Below are positions 27,764-36,167 of a DNA stretch of 64,000 nucleotides, piece by piece (the first letter of the stretch is position 1; every line of letters begins with the position of its first letter). The stretch comes from Candidatus Zhuqueibacterota bacterium. Its GTDB lineage: Bacteria > Zhuqueibacterota > Zhuqueibacteria > Residuimicrobiales > Oceaniaggregativiventaceae. A program made the position numbers and the translations under genes. Below the pieces are notes generated by a model. It was not told the DNA's origin. It saw only the letters and a program-made list of their open reading frames with translations, and did not search any database. The stretch spans positions 1-64,000 of the forward strand of contig WJME01000210.1 in assembly GCA_014728115.1 (NCBI GenBank), read 5' to 3'.

Positions 27764-29200
27764 TTATTGTCCGGTTGCTTTAATAATGGTCGGCACGGTT
27801 TTGAACATAATTTTCAAATCAAGGCTGATCGACCAGTTGTCAATATATTCAAGATCTAAGCGCATCCATTCCCAAAATGAAAGTTCATTCCTGCCATTAA
27901 TCTGCCATAAACATGTCAATCCGGGCCGCATGCTAAATCTTCTCTTGTGCCACCGTTCTGTAAAGCCCTCGACATCGCGTAAAGGCAAAGGCCGCGGCCC
28001 CACAATACTCATATCACCCGAGAGGATGTTAAACAGCTGCGGTAGTTCATCGAGGCTCGTTCGGCGCAAAAAATGTCCAAGGGGAGTGATACGAGGATCG
28101 TTCTTTATTTTAAAGGTGGGACCATCTGATTCGTTGAGATGCTCCAACTTTTCGACCATGGTCTCTGCATCTTTGATCATGGTTCTAAACTTTAACATTT
28201 TGAATCTACGTCGATTGTATCCAATTCTCTCCTGTCTGAACAAAACCGGACCGGACGAGGAAAGCTTTATCGATGTGGCGATCAATAGCATCAGAGGTGC
28301 AAACAGTAAAATCATAAAGCTGGAAAGAAAGATATCCAACAATCGTTTTAGCCATAACGAATCCTGAAAACGATGAGTTCCCGTTTGCATGGAAAAAATC
28401 GGGACGCCATCAGCAACATATGAAGCGTGATCACTGATCTTGAATTTGAACCAATCAGAAGGCACTCTGCAAATCACACCCAATTCCTGACATAATTCAA
28501 GCACCTCGGTAATTTTTTCATAATAGGATTTTATCGGTAAAACGATAAAGACTTCATCCACGACATGATGTTCTAGAAAAGAAGGAAAAGTTTCGAGGTC
28601 ACAAAGACGGTCTTTCACATCTACGGGATGGCTGGCAGAAACCAGAAAATTATCATCCACAAAACCGAGGAAACGATACCCGAGATCACGTCTTTTCAAT
28701 AATTTTTGGGCCACGGTTTGAGCCCGGGGGCCGCTTCCCACGAATACAATATGCCGCAGGTTTCTTCCATGGCTGCGAAGATAGACCAAAAAAAAGCGGA
28801 CAAGGGTGCGCGCAGGAATCAACAAAAGCAACGAGCCTCCCCAAAACACCAATATGACATTGGGGTTGACATAATGACTCCAAAAGAAAAAGCTTGTCAC
28901 AGCTAGCGCCAGAGCGGAAAAGGAAACCGCTTTGAAAATATCAAACCACTCTTTTAACTGGTTATCCAACCTGCGCTTTTGATATAGCCCAAAGTGATAA
29001 AAAATTCTATTCCAGGTATAGAGCAAAATGAGAAAAGCCAACAAATTGACGAGTTCAATCTTGATATAAATCAATTCAGTAAAACTTACTGCTGGGGTTA
29101 CTGGAGCATACAGATAAAGCCCGAGAAGCAGGGACACAGAAAGGATGTTGAGATCCAAGACCCTCGTACCATAAGCCAGTATTTTCCGCTTTATTTGCAT
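27764..29200 (-). CDS. Undecaprenyl-phosphate sugar phosphotransferase (initiating, WbaP/WcaJ type)
   Basis: A 478-residue membrane enzyme that starts repeat-unit synthesis by transferring a sugar-1-phosphate to undecaprenyl phosphate. There are four to five N-terminal helices, a Rossmann-like CoA-binding-type domain (VFVGSGPRAQTVAQKLL, near 145-260), one further helix, then the bacterial sugar transferase domain (LFRQERIGYNRRRFKMLKFR, GPRPLPLRDVEGF, RPGLTCLWQINGRNELSF). The ATG at 29200 is chosen over a TTG at 29230 because GGAGG precedes it by 5 bases. It lies 26 bases downstream of the tyrosine kinase gene. Confidence 0.92.
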   Translation of the reverse strand: MQIKRKILAYGTRVLDLNILSVSLLLGLYLYAPVTPAVSFTELIYIKIELVNLLAFLILLYTWNRIFYHFGLYQKRRLDNQLKEWFDIFKAVSFSALALAVTSFFFWSHYVNPNVILVFWGGSLLLLIPARTLVRFFLVYLRSHGRNLRHIVFVGSGPRAQTVAQKLLKRRDLGYRFLGFVDDNFLVSASHPVDVKDRLCDLETFPSFLEHHVVDEVFIVLPIKSYYEKITEVLELCQELGVICRVPSDWFKFKISDHASYVADGVPIFSMQTGTHRFQDSLWLKRLLDIFLSSFMILLFAPLMLLIATSIKLSSSGPVLFRQERIGYNRRRFKMLKFRTMIKDAETMVEKLEHLNESDGPTFKIKNDPRITPLGHFLRRTSLDELPQLFNILSGDMSIVGPRPLPLRDVEGFTERWHKRRFSMRPGLTCLWQINGRNELSFWEWMRLDLEYIDNWSISLDLKIMFKTVPTIIKATGQ

Positions 29201-29226
29201 CCGTTCCTCCCAGTCCTCGTCTTTAC

Positions 29227-31527
29227 TCAAGTCCGCTTGGTTGACTGATTTTTTTCAGTGTAATAGGTATAATAATAATTATAATCTCCATAAAGGTTCT
29301 TTTCATGGATGTTATTGATTATCGCGCCCACCACACGATCAGACACTCGATCGAGCATTCCTTTGGCTTTTAAAATAATTTCTTTGTCATTTCGCCCGGA
29401 TTCAATCACCAGGGCAATGCCATTCACATTTGGCGCGAGGACAGCAGCGTCAGTTACCGCGATAATCGGCGGAGCATCTATGACGATAAAGTCATATTTT
29501 TCGCTCACCAACTCTAACAAGTCTTTCATGGTGTCACTTGCAAGGATTTCCGAAGGATTCTCTGGATAGTCCCCGGAACTCAGAAAATCAAGCCGAGAAA
29601 TGGATGTTTTTTGTATGGCTTCGGAAACAGCCACAGAAAGGGATGCCATTTGTTGTACAGCAACGTGAGCTCGGTTAGAGGGCTCTTCAAGATCGGCTTC
29701 TTTTTCCTGGGTCTGGTACTTGCCGTTTTTGCGATTTTTAAGAAAGTAAAGAGATAAAATATCAGCCAAACCCGGAGATCGGTGCAGCGCCAGGAATTGA
29801 TGTCCTGTTGGTTTTCGCATATCCGCATCGATCAACAGGGTACGTAATCCCATTTGCGCGGTGACGACAGCCAAATTTGCACAGGTCGTGGATTTTCCTT
29901 CACGAGGCCCAGAGCTGGTCACCATAAACGTACGAATGTGTTCATCGCCCGGTGCAAATTGCAAATTCGTTCGCAGTGTCCGGTATGCCTCAGCGATGGC
30001 AGCAGATGGAGAATAGTAGGCAATAAGAGCCGGAGAGGGTTTTTTGTATTCCGTTTCTTCAGGCACAGCAGGTTTTGGATGAACGCGAGGGATAGATCCA
30101 ATGACGGGTAACCCGATCTTGCGCTCTACCTCTTCCGGCGTTTTGATAGACGTATCGAGGGATTCCATAAAAAAGGCCAAACCAAGACCCATTGTCAATG
30201 CGAGCACAATACCTATGGCCAGATTGAGATTTTTGCGGGGACTAATCGGAGCACGGGGCAGATCGGCACGGTCGATAATGCGAAGGCTGCCAATTCGTTC
30301 CGCTTCTTCAATGCGAGCTTCTTCGTGCTTTTGTGACAGAGAAGCATAAATACTGCTGGCCAGGTCTCTTTCACGGGTAAGACGTGCGAGTTCATATTCT
30401 TTGCTCGGCAACCTGCTCAACTGCGCTTCATACCGGGCAATACCTTGTGCCAATGAACGCTCTTGGGTCTTCAATGTCTCTAACTCAATTTCGAGATTGA
30501 TTTTTTCCTCATATAAAGAAGCCATTTGAGAAAGCGGATCAATCAAATTCTCTTGCTCTACCAGTTTTCGGGCTTCATCAGACAAGTTGTCGCGAATTTG
30601 TTCAAGATCATTACGTAACTGAACCATTTTGGGATTGTTTTCGGGAACACCTGCAAGTTGCTGCCGTATGTATTGAGTGCGTTTATCTTTTAACTCCTCT
30701 TTGAGTTGCTGTATCATGGGGGTAGAGATGTTGCTAACAGAAGGCGCTAAATTTTCACGACTGGCAGAGAGTTTTTCGGCAATCGTATTGAGCCGCTCCT
30801 CAGTTTTTTCACGATCAGATTTTACAGTTTGATAAAGCGCGTCTATGCTCGAGGTTCGATGAATGAGTTCTTCGACCTGGTTATCAAGAGAAGTGACCTG
30901 ATTGGATTCTTTGAATTGACGTAATTTCTGTTCAGCCTCATCGAGACGTTCCTTGTATCGGTTGCGCTGTTCTGCGATAAATTCTTTTACTCCCCCGGCT
31001 TGCTCTTGTCGTAATCGCAAATTACGTTCTTGTAATACCTCACTTATCGTATTCGCCACAGTCATGGCAATGCGGGGATCGGAATCCTGATAACTGAGCG
31101 CAATCACATCGGATTCGGCAACAGGTTTGGCATCCATGTTTTTACGAATCTTGGCCGCATAGTAAGCTCTGAGATCGATTTCCTCGTCCAACTCTTCTTC
31201 TTCTTTGGGAGCCAAATGGTTGATGACTCTCTCAGGCAAGGCTTCGACAACATTTAGGGCAACCGTACGGCTGGTTATTTCCTGAATTTGATTGAGCAAG
31301 GCCTCACGGGGCTTGTATTCCGGAGCCGAATAGGCACCGCTCACAGACATACGAGGTTCTTCATAGATGATTGTACAACTGGCCTCATAAATCGGTGTGG
31401 CCGAAATATTATAGTAAATAACCGGAACCATAATCGCTATCAATGTTCCGACGATATACCAGCCCCTCCTCAATACGATATTCAAAAATGCAGACACTGC
31501 AGATTGATCGCGATCTTCAATTGCCAT
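29227..31527 (-). CDS. Polysaccharide co-polymerase / BY-type tyrosine kinase (Wzc-like)
   Basis: A 766-residue inner-membrane protein controlling chain length and export. The N-terminal Wzz domain has a helix at about 22-42 (GWYIVGTLIAIMVPVIYY). A long periplasmic coiled coil follows, then a GNVR-type segment (ELARLTRERDLASSIYASL) and a second helix (LAIGIVLALTMGLGLAFF). The cytoplasmic kinase has Walker A SSGPREGKSTTCANL, Walker A' LLIDADMRKPTG and Walker B FIVIDAPPI. A stretch of about 45 residues is inserted after GLADIL. The C-terminal tail holds a tyrosine cluster (YGDYNYYYTYY), the autophosphorylation site. It is the second gene of the operon. Confidence 0.94.
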   Translation of the reverse strand: MAIEDRDQSAVSAFLNIVLRRGWYIVGTLIAIMVPVIYYNISATPIYEASCTIIYEEPRMSVSGAYSAPEYKPREALLNQIQEITSRTVALNVVEALPERVINHLAPKEEEELDEEIDLRAYYAAKIRKNMDAKPVAESDVIALSYQDSDPRIAMTVANTISEVLQERNLRLRQEQAGGVKEFIAEQRNRYKERLDEAEQKLRQFKESNQVTSLDNQVEELIHRTSSIDALYQTVKSDREKTEERLNTIAEKLSASRENLAPSVSNISTPMIQQLKEELKDKRTQYIRQQLAGVPENNPKMVQLRNDLEQIRDNLSDEARKLVEQENLIDPLSQMASLYEEKINLEIELETLKTQERSLAQGIARYEAQLSRLPSKEYELARLTRERDLASSIYASLSQKHEEARIEEAERIGSLRIIDRADLPRAPISPRKNLNLAIGIVLALTMGLGLAFFMESLDTSIKTPEEVERKIGLPVIGSIPRVHPKPAVPEETEYKKPSPALIAYYSPSAAIAEAYRTLRTNLQFAPGDEHIRTFMVTSSGPREGKSTTCANLAVVTAQMGLRTLLIDADMRKPTGHQFLALHRSPGLADILSLYFLKNRKNGKYQTQEKEADLEEPSNRAHVAVQQMASLSVAVSEAIQKTSISRLDFLSSGDYPENPSEILASDTMKDLLELVSEKYDFIVIDAPPIIAVTDAAVLAPNVNGIALVIESGRNDKEIILKAKGMLDRVSDRVVGAIINNIHEKNLYGDYNYYYTYYTEKNQSTKRT

Positions 31528-31560
31528 GAACTCTGTTCCCTTTAATTTTAATAGGCTTTG

Positions 31561-32130
31561 TTACCAATTTTCATCGGTTGCGCGCAAGTACCAGACATAG
31601 ACACTGGCGATCACGGCAACCTCATGAGCAATACGTACGATTTCTCGCCATTTATGACCTGTATTTTGCGGGATATAGACCACATCCCCCGGTTTTAATT
31701 GCGGAGGCGCTTGCATCCCTTCCTTATCTTTGAGATAAGCAGACAAATTATATTCAATCATTCGTTTTCCCAACTGAGTGTTGAGAATATCATCGATACG
31801 GTCCTCATCGATTCGCCCGGCCTTGGCTTCAGAGACCAGTTGTTTTAGACCGTCACGCGACAGAAACCATCCCTTTGATTCCCGTGTCAACCTTACTTTT
31901 TCCAATGCTGCAAACTCGGTGGGCCCCCCTGCTTTAGAGATCAATTCCATCAGATTGGTATCATAAGTCACACGAAATTCTCCGGGTTGTCTTACTTGGC
32001 CCCATATATGAACATCCATTTGCAAGGTTTCTTCTTCACCGAGAATGTAATCTCCGGTTTCTGGGACTTGCTGTGCTGCCAGTGATGTCAAAATCAACAA
32101 GATGCCGATAAAAAAGCTATACCTTTTCAA
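31561..32130 (-). CDS. Minimal SLBB-domain polysaccharide export protein
   Basis: A 190-residue exported protein. A signal peptide (LKRYSFFIGILLILTSLAAQ) leads to one SLBB domain (about 50-100; VHIWGQVRQPGEFRVTYDTN, LISKAGGPTEFAALEKVRLT), then a second beta segment (QLKPGDVVYIPQNTGHKWRE) and a C-terminal hydrophobic helix (EVAVIASVYVWYL). The N-terminal Poly_export domain of full-length Wza is absent. The start is the TTG at 32130, with AAAGGG 6 bases upstream. The longer frame from GTG at 32190 overlaps the sigma-54 promoter and would begin before the predicted transcript. It is the first gene of the exopolysaccharide operon and probably forms or joins the outer-membrane exit channel. Confidence 0.85.
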   Translation of the reverse strand: MKRYSFFIGILLILTSLAAQQVPETGDYILGEEETLQMDVHIWGQVRQPGEFRVTYDTNLMELISKAGGPTEFAALEKVRLTRESKGWFLSRDGLKQLVSEAKAGRIDEDRIDDILNTQLGKRMIEYNLSAYLKDKEGMQAPPQLKPGDVVYIPQNTGHKWREIVRIAHEVAVIASVYVWYLRATDENW

Positions 32131-32173
32131 GAGATACCCTTTCAAAAAATAAACCAATAAGCAAATAATTGAC

Positions 32174-32189
32174 TGCAATTGCTGTGCCA
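32174..32189 (-). promoter_or_regulatory. Sigma-54 promoter of the exopolysaccharide operon
   Basis: On the minus strand the sequence TGGCACAGCAATTGCA reads from 32189 to 32174. It matches the sigma-54 consensus TGGCACG-N4-TTGCA at every position but one, with exact GG to GC spacing. Transcription would begin near 32163, leaving a leader of about 33 bases with an AAAGGG ribosome site before the TTG start. Confidence 0.75.
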
Positions 32190-32305
32190 CTAAATAGCGT
32201 GCAAGAAAGAATTTACACGTAATTCGGATTTAAAAAAGCCATATTTTCAGTAAATTCTGTACCAGCAAATCCAAAAGACTTTCGCACGGTGTCTATATCG
32301 GCAGA

Positions 32306-32324
32306 TCACCAAATGATGTGGTGA
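32306..32324. promoter_or_regulatory. Inverted repeat TCACCA-N7-TGGTGA upstream of the EPS promoter
   Basis: Perfect 6-base arms with a 7-base spacer, lying about 130 bases upstream of the sigma-54 promoter. This is the usual distance of an enhancer site for an activator of the NtrC class. It could also be bound by another regulator. Confidence 0.4.
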
Positions 32325-32328
32325 AAAG

Positions 32329-32344
32329 TGATACATCTGTGTCA
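32329..32344. promoter_or_regulatory. Palindrome TGATACA-TC-TGTGTCA, candidate upstream activator site
   Basis: Two 7-base half sites pair with one mismatch. Nearly the same palindrome (TGATACA-T-TGTATCA) lies upstream of the regulator gene at 33812-33826. The site is about 154 bases upstream of the sigma-54 promoter of the exopolysaccharide operon and 14 bases after the regulator's stop. A shared DNA-binding protein, possibly the Fis-type HTH of the neighbouring regulator, is the simplest explanation. Confidence 0.5.
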
Positions 32345-32357
32345 CAGGACATAACGG

Positions 32358-33671
32358 CTATCGCTCTTTTTGATATTCCAATCCGTATTTTTTCATCTTG
32401 TTATACAGAGTCCCCCGACTCACTCCAAGAGTTGATGCAGCGCGGCTGATATTGCCATCATTTCCTCGCAAAGCCTGATCGATCAAAACTTGCTCCGCAC
32501 ATTCGAGCTGAAGCGAAGGCAAAACGAGTTCTATCGCATTTTTCTTTTGTTTAAAGTCACCCAAATCCTCCAGTCTTAATGTATCGGTTTGACAAAAGAG
32601 CACTCCCCTCTCCACCAGGTTTGCCAGTTCCCAATAATCACCAGGCCAGCTATGCGACAAAAGGGCATTCTTGGCCGATTCATCGAGTTCGTTGATCTCT
32701 TTGTTATATTTTCTTGCATAGAATTCGATCCAGTAATAGGCCATTGCAATGATATCTTCAGGCCGACTCGACAGCGGAGGGAATTCGATCACATTGGCAA
32801 GAATTTGATCTGCAAATTCGGAATCGAGGCGAGGATGCCGTCGTTCAGAAAGTCTTTGGTTTATTCCGAACACCAAACGCAGCTCGGGCTGGTAATACAA
32901 ACGTTCCTGCTCATCCCAATAATCCAACAAGGCATGCTGACAAGCCAAGGGTAAAGACAGAGCATTGTAAAAAAATAGAGTTCCACGATCAGGTATACCG
33001 GTGTTGTCCCTTAATTTTTGTCGGGGGAGAATAGATTTGATATGGTTGATCGTCATGAACTGACCATCCAAATGTACAAACGGTTCAAAGCGATTAATAC
33101 TCAGGAAATGAACCAGGCGTGCATAGTCAGTGACATCACTGTGGGGATCCGTCATAAGAGTCAAGGGAGTGGCAGATCTCGCTGTTATGGCTAATTTTTG
33201 CATCCTCTCACGCATGACCGGTGATTTTGGTGTAAAATCGAGAAGAGCGCCTTCCCGATCCCAGCCGTTACGGCGAGCATTCAACAAGGATTCTCTTAAA
33301 GATAAATGGGTAGCATTTCTTAAAGCCTGGAGCAATTCAGATTGGTCCAGGGGAGCCATGATATAGTCATGAGCTCCTTGCTTAATGGCATGTACAACGG
33401 TATATATATCTGACTGCGGGATGATGGCTATCAGAGGTTTAAAGCCGCTTTTAATGGCGAGCTCTTCCACAATATTTTCCGGATGCTGCGGAGGTCGGCA
33501 TAGATCAACAACAGTGGCAACAATGGATTTTTTGGCCTCCAAAACGAGACGAACTTCTTGTATGGATTCAGCCGAATAAATATTTATCTGGCGCGAACGG
33601 AAAAAATCATGAATAGAAAATAGTGTATCACCCTGACCTGAAATAATCAGGATATCACCCTGAATTTGCAT
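32358..33671 (-). CDS. Degenerate NtrC-type regulator: pseudo-receiver, inactive AAA+ remnant, Fis-type HTH
   Basis: A 437-residue protein with the layout of a sigma-54 response regulator. In the receiver (1-120), Asp56 is in place (VVDLCRP), but the acidic pair is lost (LIISGQGD) and the beta-5 Lys is Ala (YIMAPLD). The central region (about 150-370) aligns with the AAA+ domain through RGTLFFYN, FPPLSSRPEDIIAMAYYWI and SWPGDYWELANLVERGVLF. It lacks Walker A (TPLTLMTDPHSD in its place), the GAFTGA loop, the Walker B acid pair and the arginine fingers. The C-terminal HTH is intact (NISRAASTLGVSRGTLYNKM). It should bind DNA but not drive sigma-54. It precedes the exopolysaccharide operon and has its own sigma-54-like promoter; the ATG follows GAGGAGG. 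Confidence 0.85.
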   Translation of the reverse strand: MQIQGDILIISGQGDTLFSIHDFFRSRQINIYSAESIQEVRLVLEAKKSIVATVVDLCRPPQHPENIVEELAIKSGFKPLIAIIPQSDIYTVVHAIKQGAHDYIMAPLDQSELLQALRNATHLSLRESLLNARRNGWDREGALLDFTPKSPVMRERMQKLAITARSATPLTLMTDPHSDVTDYARLVHFLSINRFEPFVHLDGQFMTINHIKSILPRQKLRDNTGIPDRGTLFFYNALSLPLACQHALLDYWDEQERLYYQPELRLVFGINQRLSERRHPRLDSEFADQILANVIEFPPLSSRPEDIIAMAYYWIEFYARKYNKEINELDESAKNALLSHSWPGDYWELANLVERGVLFCQTDTLRLEDLGDFKQKKNAIELVLPSLQLECAEQVLIDQALRGNDGNISRAASTLGVSRGTLYNKMKKYGLEYQKER

Positions 33672-33705
33672 CTAACCTCCTCGAGTCAACAAGTAGAAGA
33701 ATGTC

Positions 33706-33721
33706 TGCAATGTCTGTACCA
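33706..33721 (-). promoter_or_regulatory. Sigma-54-like promoter of the degenerate regulator gene
   Basis: On the minus strand TGGTACAGACATTGCA reads from 33721 to 33706. It has the GG and GC doublets at exact spacing and a perfect TTGCA, differing from TGGCACG-N4-TTGCA at two positions. It lies 35 bases before the ATG at 33671; transcription would start near 33695. Confidence 0.65.
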
Positions 33722-33801
33722 AACCTCATGCCGAGCAACGATGCAAATTCAATAAAAACAGAGTAAATACAGGTATAAAAAGCAAATAAAATACGTTAAA
33801 A

Positions 33802-33838
33802 TGTATACAATTGATACATTGTATCATTGAGATACAAT
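33802..33838. promoter_or_regulatory. Cluster of GATACA/TGTATC palindromes, candidate enhancer
   Basis: The core TGATACA-T-TGTATCA (33812-33826) is a perfect palindrome with 7-base arms. It is flanked by TGTATACA (33802-33809) and a further GATACAAT half site (from 33831). The cluster is about 105 bases upstream of the sigma-54-like promoter at 33706-33721, in the position expected for an upstream activating site, and just after the UMF1 gene's stop. The region is AT-rich, but the core is too regular for easy chance. Confidence 0.5.
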
Positions 33839-33846
33839 TTTGAATT

Positions 33847-35154
33847 TCAAGATTGTATATTCTTTCTATGGAAATCTGGTACAGGCCTCAAGATAAAAAA
33901 ACCGACAATCATAATCAAGACCAAAGCCAGTACTGCCATTTTATATTTTACAACCGTTCCCATTGAAGCAAAAGTCCAGGTGGTCAAACTCCAAATCAGA
34001 GGGCCAGTGATCGCTGCCACCTTGCCGGATAGTGAATAAAGCCCGAAAAATTCTCCGAGCATTTCTCTGGGAACCAGAGAAATGAGCAAAGGCCGGGCAG
34101 AGGTCCACGTAGATCCCATCAAAGCGCCCACAAATGCGCCAACAATCCAAAATATAACCGTATGCGAAGTCGTGACCACGATAGAAAGGCAAATGATCCA
34201 ACCGCCAATGACCCATTGCAGAGTTTTTTTAGGCCCGTAATGATCAGTTAATATGCCGCACAATGCAGAGCCAATGACTGCAAAAGGTACTTCGAACATT
34301 AAAAAGACATTTGCCTGCCCCCTGGTAAAGCCCATGACCTCCTGTGTATAGACTCCCATAAAGAGAATAATCGTCTGTATGCTGTCCTCATACAAGAGTT
34401 TTGCGACCAGAAATCGCAACAATCCAGGATATTTCTGTGTATCTTTGAGGCTGGACAATATTTTTTGATATGATTTGCTGACGGTCCATTTTTCCGTATA
34501 TCTGGCTTTTACTTCTGGCTCATTGACAAAGAAAAAGGTTGGCAGAGCGAACAGCAGAAACAAACCTGCTGTAGGGATAAATGAGGCAACGGTTCCTCCT
34601 GCCTGAATGCCGGGAATGGAAAAAGAAAAAATCTCTCCTTCCACAAAGACTTGCGCCACCAAAAGACCAACCACAGCCCCCACATACCCCATTGCCACAC
34701 CATAGCCTGATACGCGTCCCAGGGTTCTCCGGGTGCTCACCGCAGGGAGCAAAGCATTGTAAAAAACCAGGCCACCCTGATAACTATAATTGGCTATCAC
34801 AAAAAAGGTCATTGCCATTGCAACGATCAGCCAGGGAAGGGAGACCAGTTTTCCGACACCACCCATTGCAGCGGTCCCCATGATGCAGGCTAATGTGAAC
34901 CAAAGCAGAGGTTTTAATTTTGTTCCTCTCCAGTCCGACCAATCACCCAAAAGGGGCATGGTCAGGGCGACCAGAATCATGCTAATGGAATTAGACAGAG
35001 AAAACACAAAATCGCTTTGGCCCAGATCAATGATCAACCATGTGCCGAAATAGAGAGAAACCACATTCATGGAATAGGCCGTATTGGCAAAATCATATAG
35101 AATCCAGGAGACCACAGCCTTTTTTGCAGGTTTTTTGTTCGAGTCGTCCATCAT
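33847..35154 (-). CDS. MFS transporter, UMF1 family
   Basis: A 435-residue major facilitator protein with about 12 membrane helices. The UMF1/Atg22-type N-terminal signature is clear (SWILYDFANTAYSMNVVSLY), followed by DWSDWRGTKLKPLLW and the large middle loop (KARYTEKWTVSKSYQKIL). Family members are predicted effluxers of amino acids or sugars; the substrate is unknown. The ATG at 35154 is preferred to a TTG at 35169. It is the last gene of the metallophosphoesterase-Roadblock-MglA operon, 18 bases after the second Roadblock-like gene. Confidence 0.88.
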   Translation of the reverse strand: MMDDSNKKPAKKAVVSWILYDFANTAYSMNVVSLYFGTWLIIDLGQSDFVFSLSNSISMILVALTMPLLGDWSDWRGTKLKPLLWFTLACIMGTAAMGGVGKLVSLPWLIVAMAMTFFVIANYSYQGGLVFYNALLPAVSTRRTLGRVSGYGVAMGYVGAVVGLLVAQVFVEGEIFSFSIPGIQAGGTVASFIPTAGLFLLFALPTFFFVNEPEVKARYTEKWTVSKSYQKILSSLKDTQKYPGLLRFLVAKLLYEDSIQTIILFMGVYTQEVMGFTRGQANVFLMFEVPFAVIGSALCGILTDHYGPKKTLQWVIGGWIICLSIVVTTSHTVIFWIVGAFVGALMGSTWTSARPLLISLVPREMLGEFFGLYSLSGKVAAITGPLIWSLTTWTFASMGTVVKYKMAVLALVLIMIVGFFILRPVPDFHRKNIQS

Positions 35155-35172
35155 AATGTTTTGGTACAAATG

Positions 35173-35580
35173 TTATTCTACGGGGTACTGTAAACTGGTC
35201 AGGAGTTGCTCGAGTTGGTTGCTGAATCCCCGATAGGGTTTACGCGGAGGAACGATTGCGACGAGAATGACGGATTGTCCAAAAAACAAGGTAAATCTAA
35301 ACACCAATTTTTTGCCAAATTCATCTTCGACCAGGATTTCTTTTATAGTTGCCAAATTGCCGATGTTACGAATTATCTTTTGGACTTTGTGCATGAGCAA
35401 TGAAATCTCTACGGCCCGTTTTTTATGCAAAATATCTCGCCGGCTATATCTGGCTATCTCTAATCCTTCATCGGTAAGGAGAAATACAGATTCGTAATTA
35501 CCCTGTGAAACGATTTCTTTCATCGCATTTTTTATCACCTGTTGAACTGATGGAGAATCTTCGAATGACAAGGTATTCAT
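35173..35580 (-). CDS. Roadblock/LC7-like protein, short
   Basis: A 135-residue cytoplasmic protein with the alpha-beta pattern of Roadblock/longin domains: an N-terminal helix (VQQVIKNAMKEIVSQG), strand ESVFLLTDEGLEIARYS, a long helix (AVEISLLMHKVQKIIRNIG) and strands VFRFTLFFGQSVILVAIV. Roadblock proteins such as MglB act as GTPase-activating or scaffold partners of MglA. Its gene follows mglA by 3 bases, which supports a physical link. It differs strongly from the other Roadblock protein of this operon. The family call is by fold pattern and is moderately sure. Confidence 0.7.
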   Translation of the reverse strand: MNTLSFEDSPSVQQVIKNAMKEIVSQGNYESVFLLTDEGLEIARYSRRDILHKKRAVEISLLMHKVQKIIRNIGNLATIKEILVEDEFGKKLVFRFTLFFGQSVILVAIVPPRKPYRGFSNQLEQLLTSLQYPVE

Positions 35581-35583
35581 GAA

Positions 35584-36162
35584 TCAATCTTTCATCTTTT
35601 CAAACACGAGTGTGATCACCGATTTCAAGGTTTCAAAAACACCATCTCCGGTTATCGCAGTGGCTTCAAAATAGGGGACATTAAGAAAATTGAGTTTACG
35701 CTGTAAGAAGCCGATCGATTCAGCAGAAGAACAATCCCGCTTGTTATATTGAAGAACCCATGGAAAACGAGCAAGGGTTTTTCCCAGGTTGATCAATTTC
35801 GTTTCCAAATCCATCAAGCTGTCCAAATTTGCATCCATACGTGATCGTTGCGAATCAGCGACAAAGACGACGGCATCAGCACCATTGAGAATCAACTTGC
35901 GGCTAAACCCGTAATGTACTTGCCCGGGTGTGGTATATAAAAAGAACCGAGGTTTGCGACCTTGAATTGCGTCCAAATCGAGTTGCATAAAATCAAAAAA
36001 CAAGGTACGATCTTCTCGGGTTTTGAGGGAGATGAGATCGCTCTTTAATTTATCGTCGAGATGGGCATGAATAAACTCTAGATTTGTCGTCTTGCCGCTC
36101 AAGCCAGGTCCATAATAGACAATTTTGAACAGGATTTCTTTTTTAGCCCAATCTATATGCAT
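35584..36162 (-). CDS. mglA: MglA-type small Ras-like GTPase
   Basis: A 192-residue GTPase of the MglA family, the bacterial polarity switch. The P-loop is GPGLSGKTTN near residue 18. The switch region has TREDRTLFFDFMQLDLD, G3 is the MglA-type TTPGQVHY in place of DxxG, and G4 is NKRD. The Thr of the G3 element is the MglA hallmark. In Myxococcus such GTPases control gliding, pilus polarity and pole switching, and in the FCB group they may do the same. It is flanked by two Roadblock-type genes with 5- and 3-base gaps, so all three are translated together. Confidence 0.92.
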   Translation of the reverse strand: MHIDWAKKEILFKIVYYGPGLSGKTTNLEFIHAHLDDKLKSDLISLKTREDRTLFFDFMQLDLDAIQGRKPRFFLYTTPGQVHYGFSRKLILNGADAVVFVADSQRSRMDANLDSLMDLETKLINLGKTLARFPWVLQYNKRDCSSAESIGFLQRKLNFLNVPYFEATAITGDGVFETLKSVITLVFEKMKD

Positions 36163-36167
36163 ATCGA

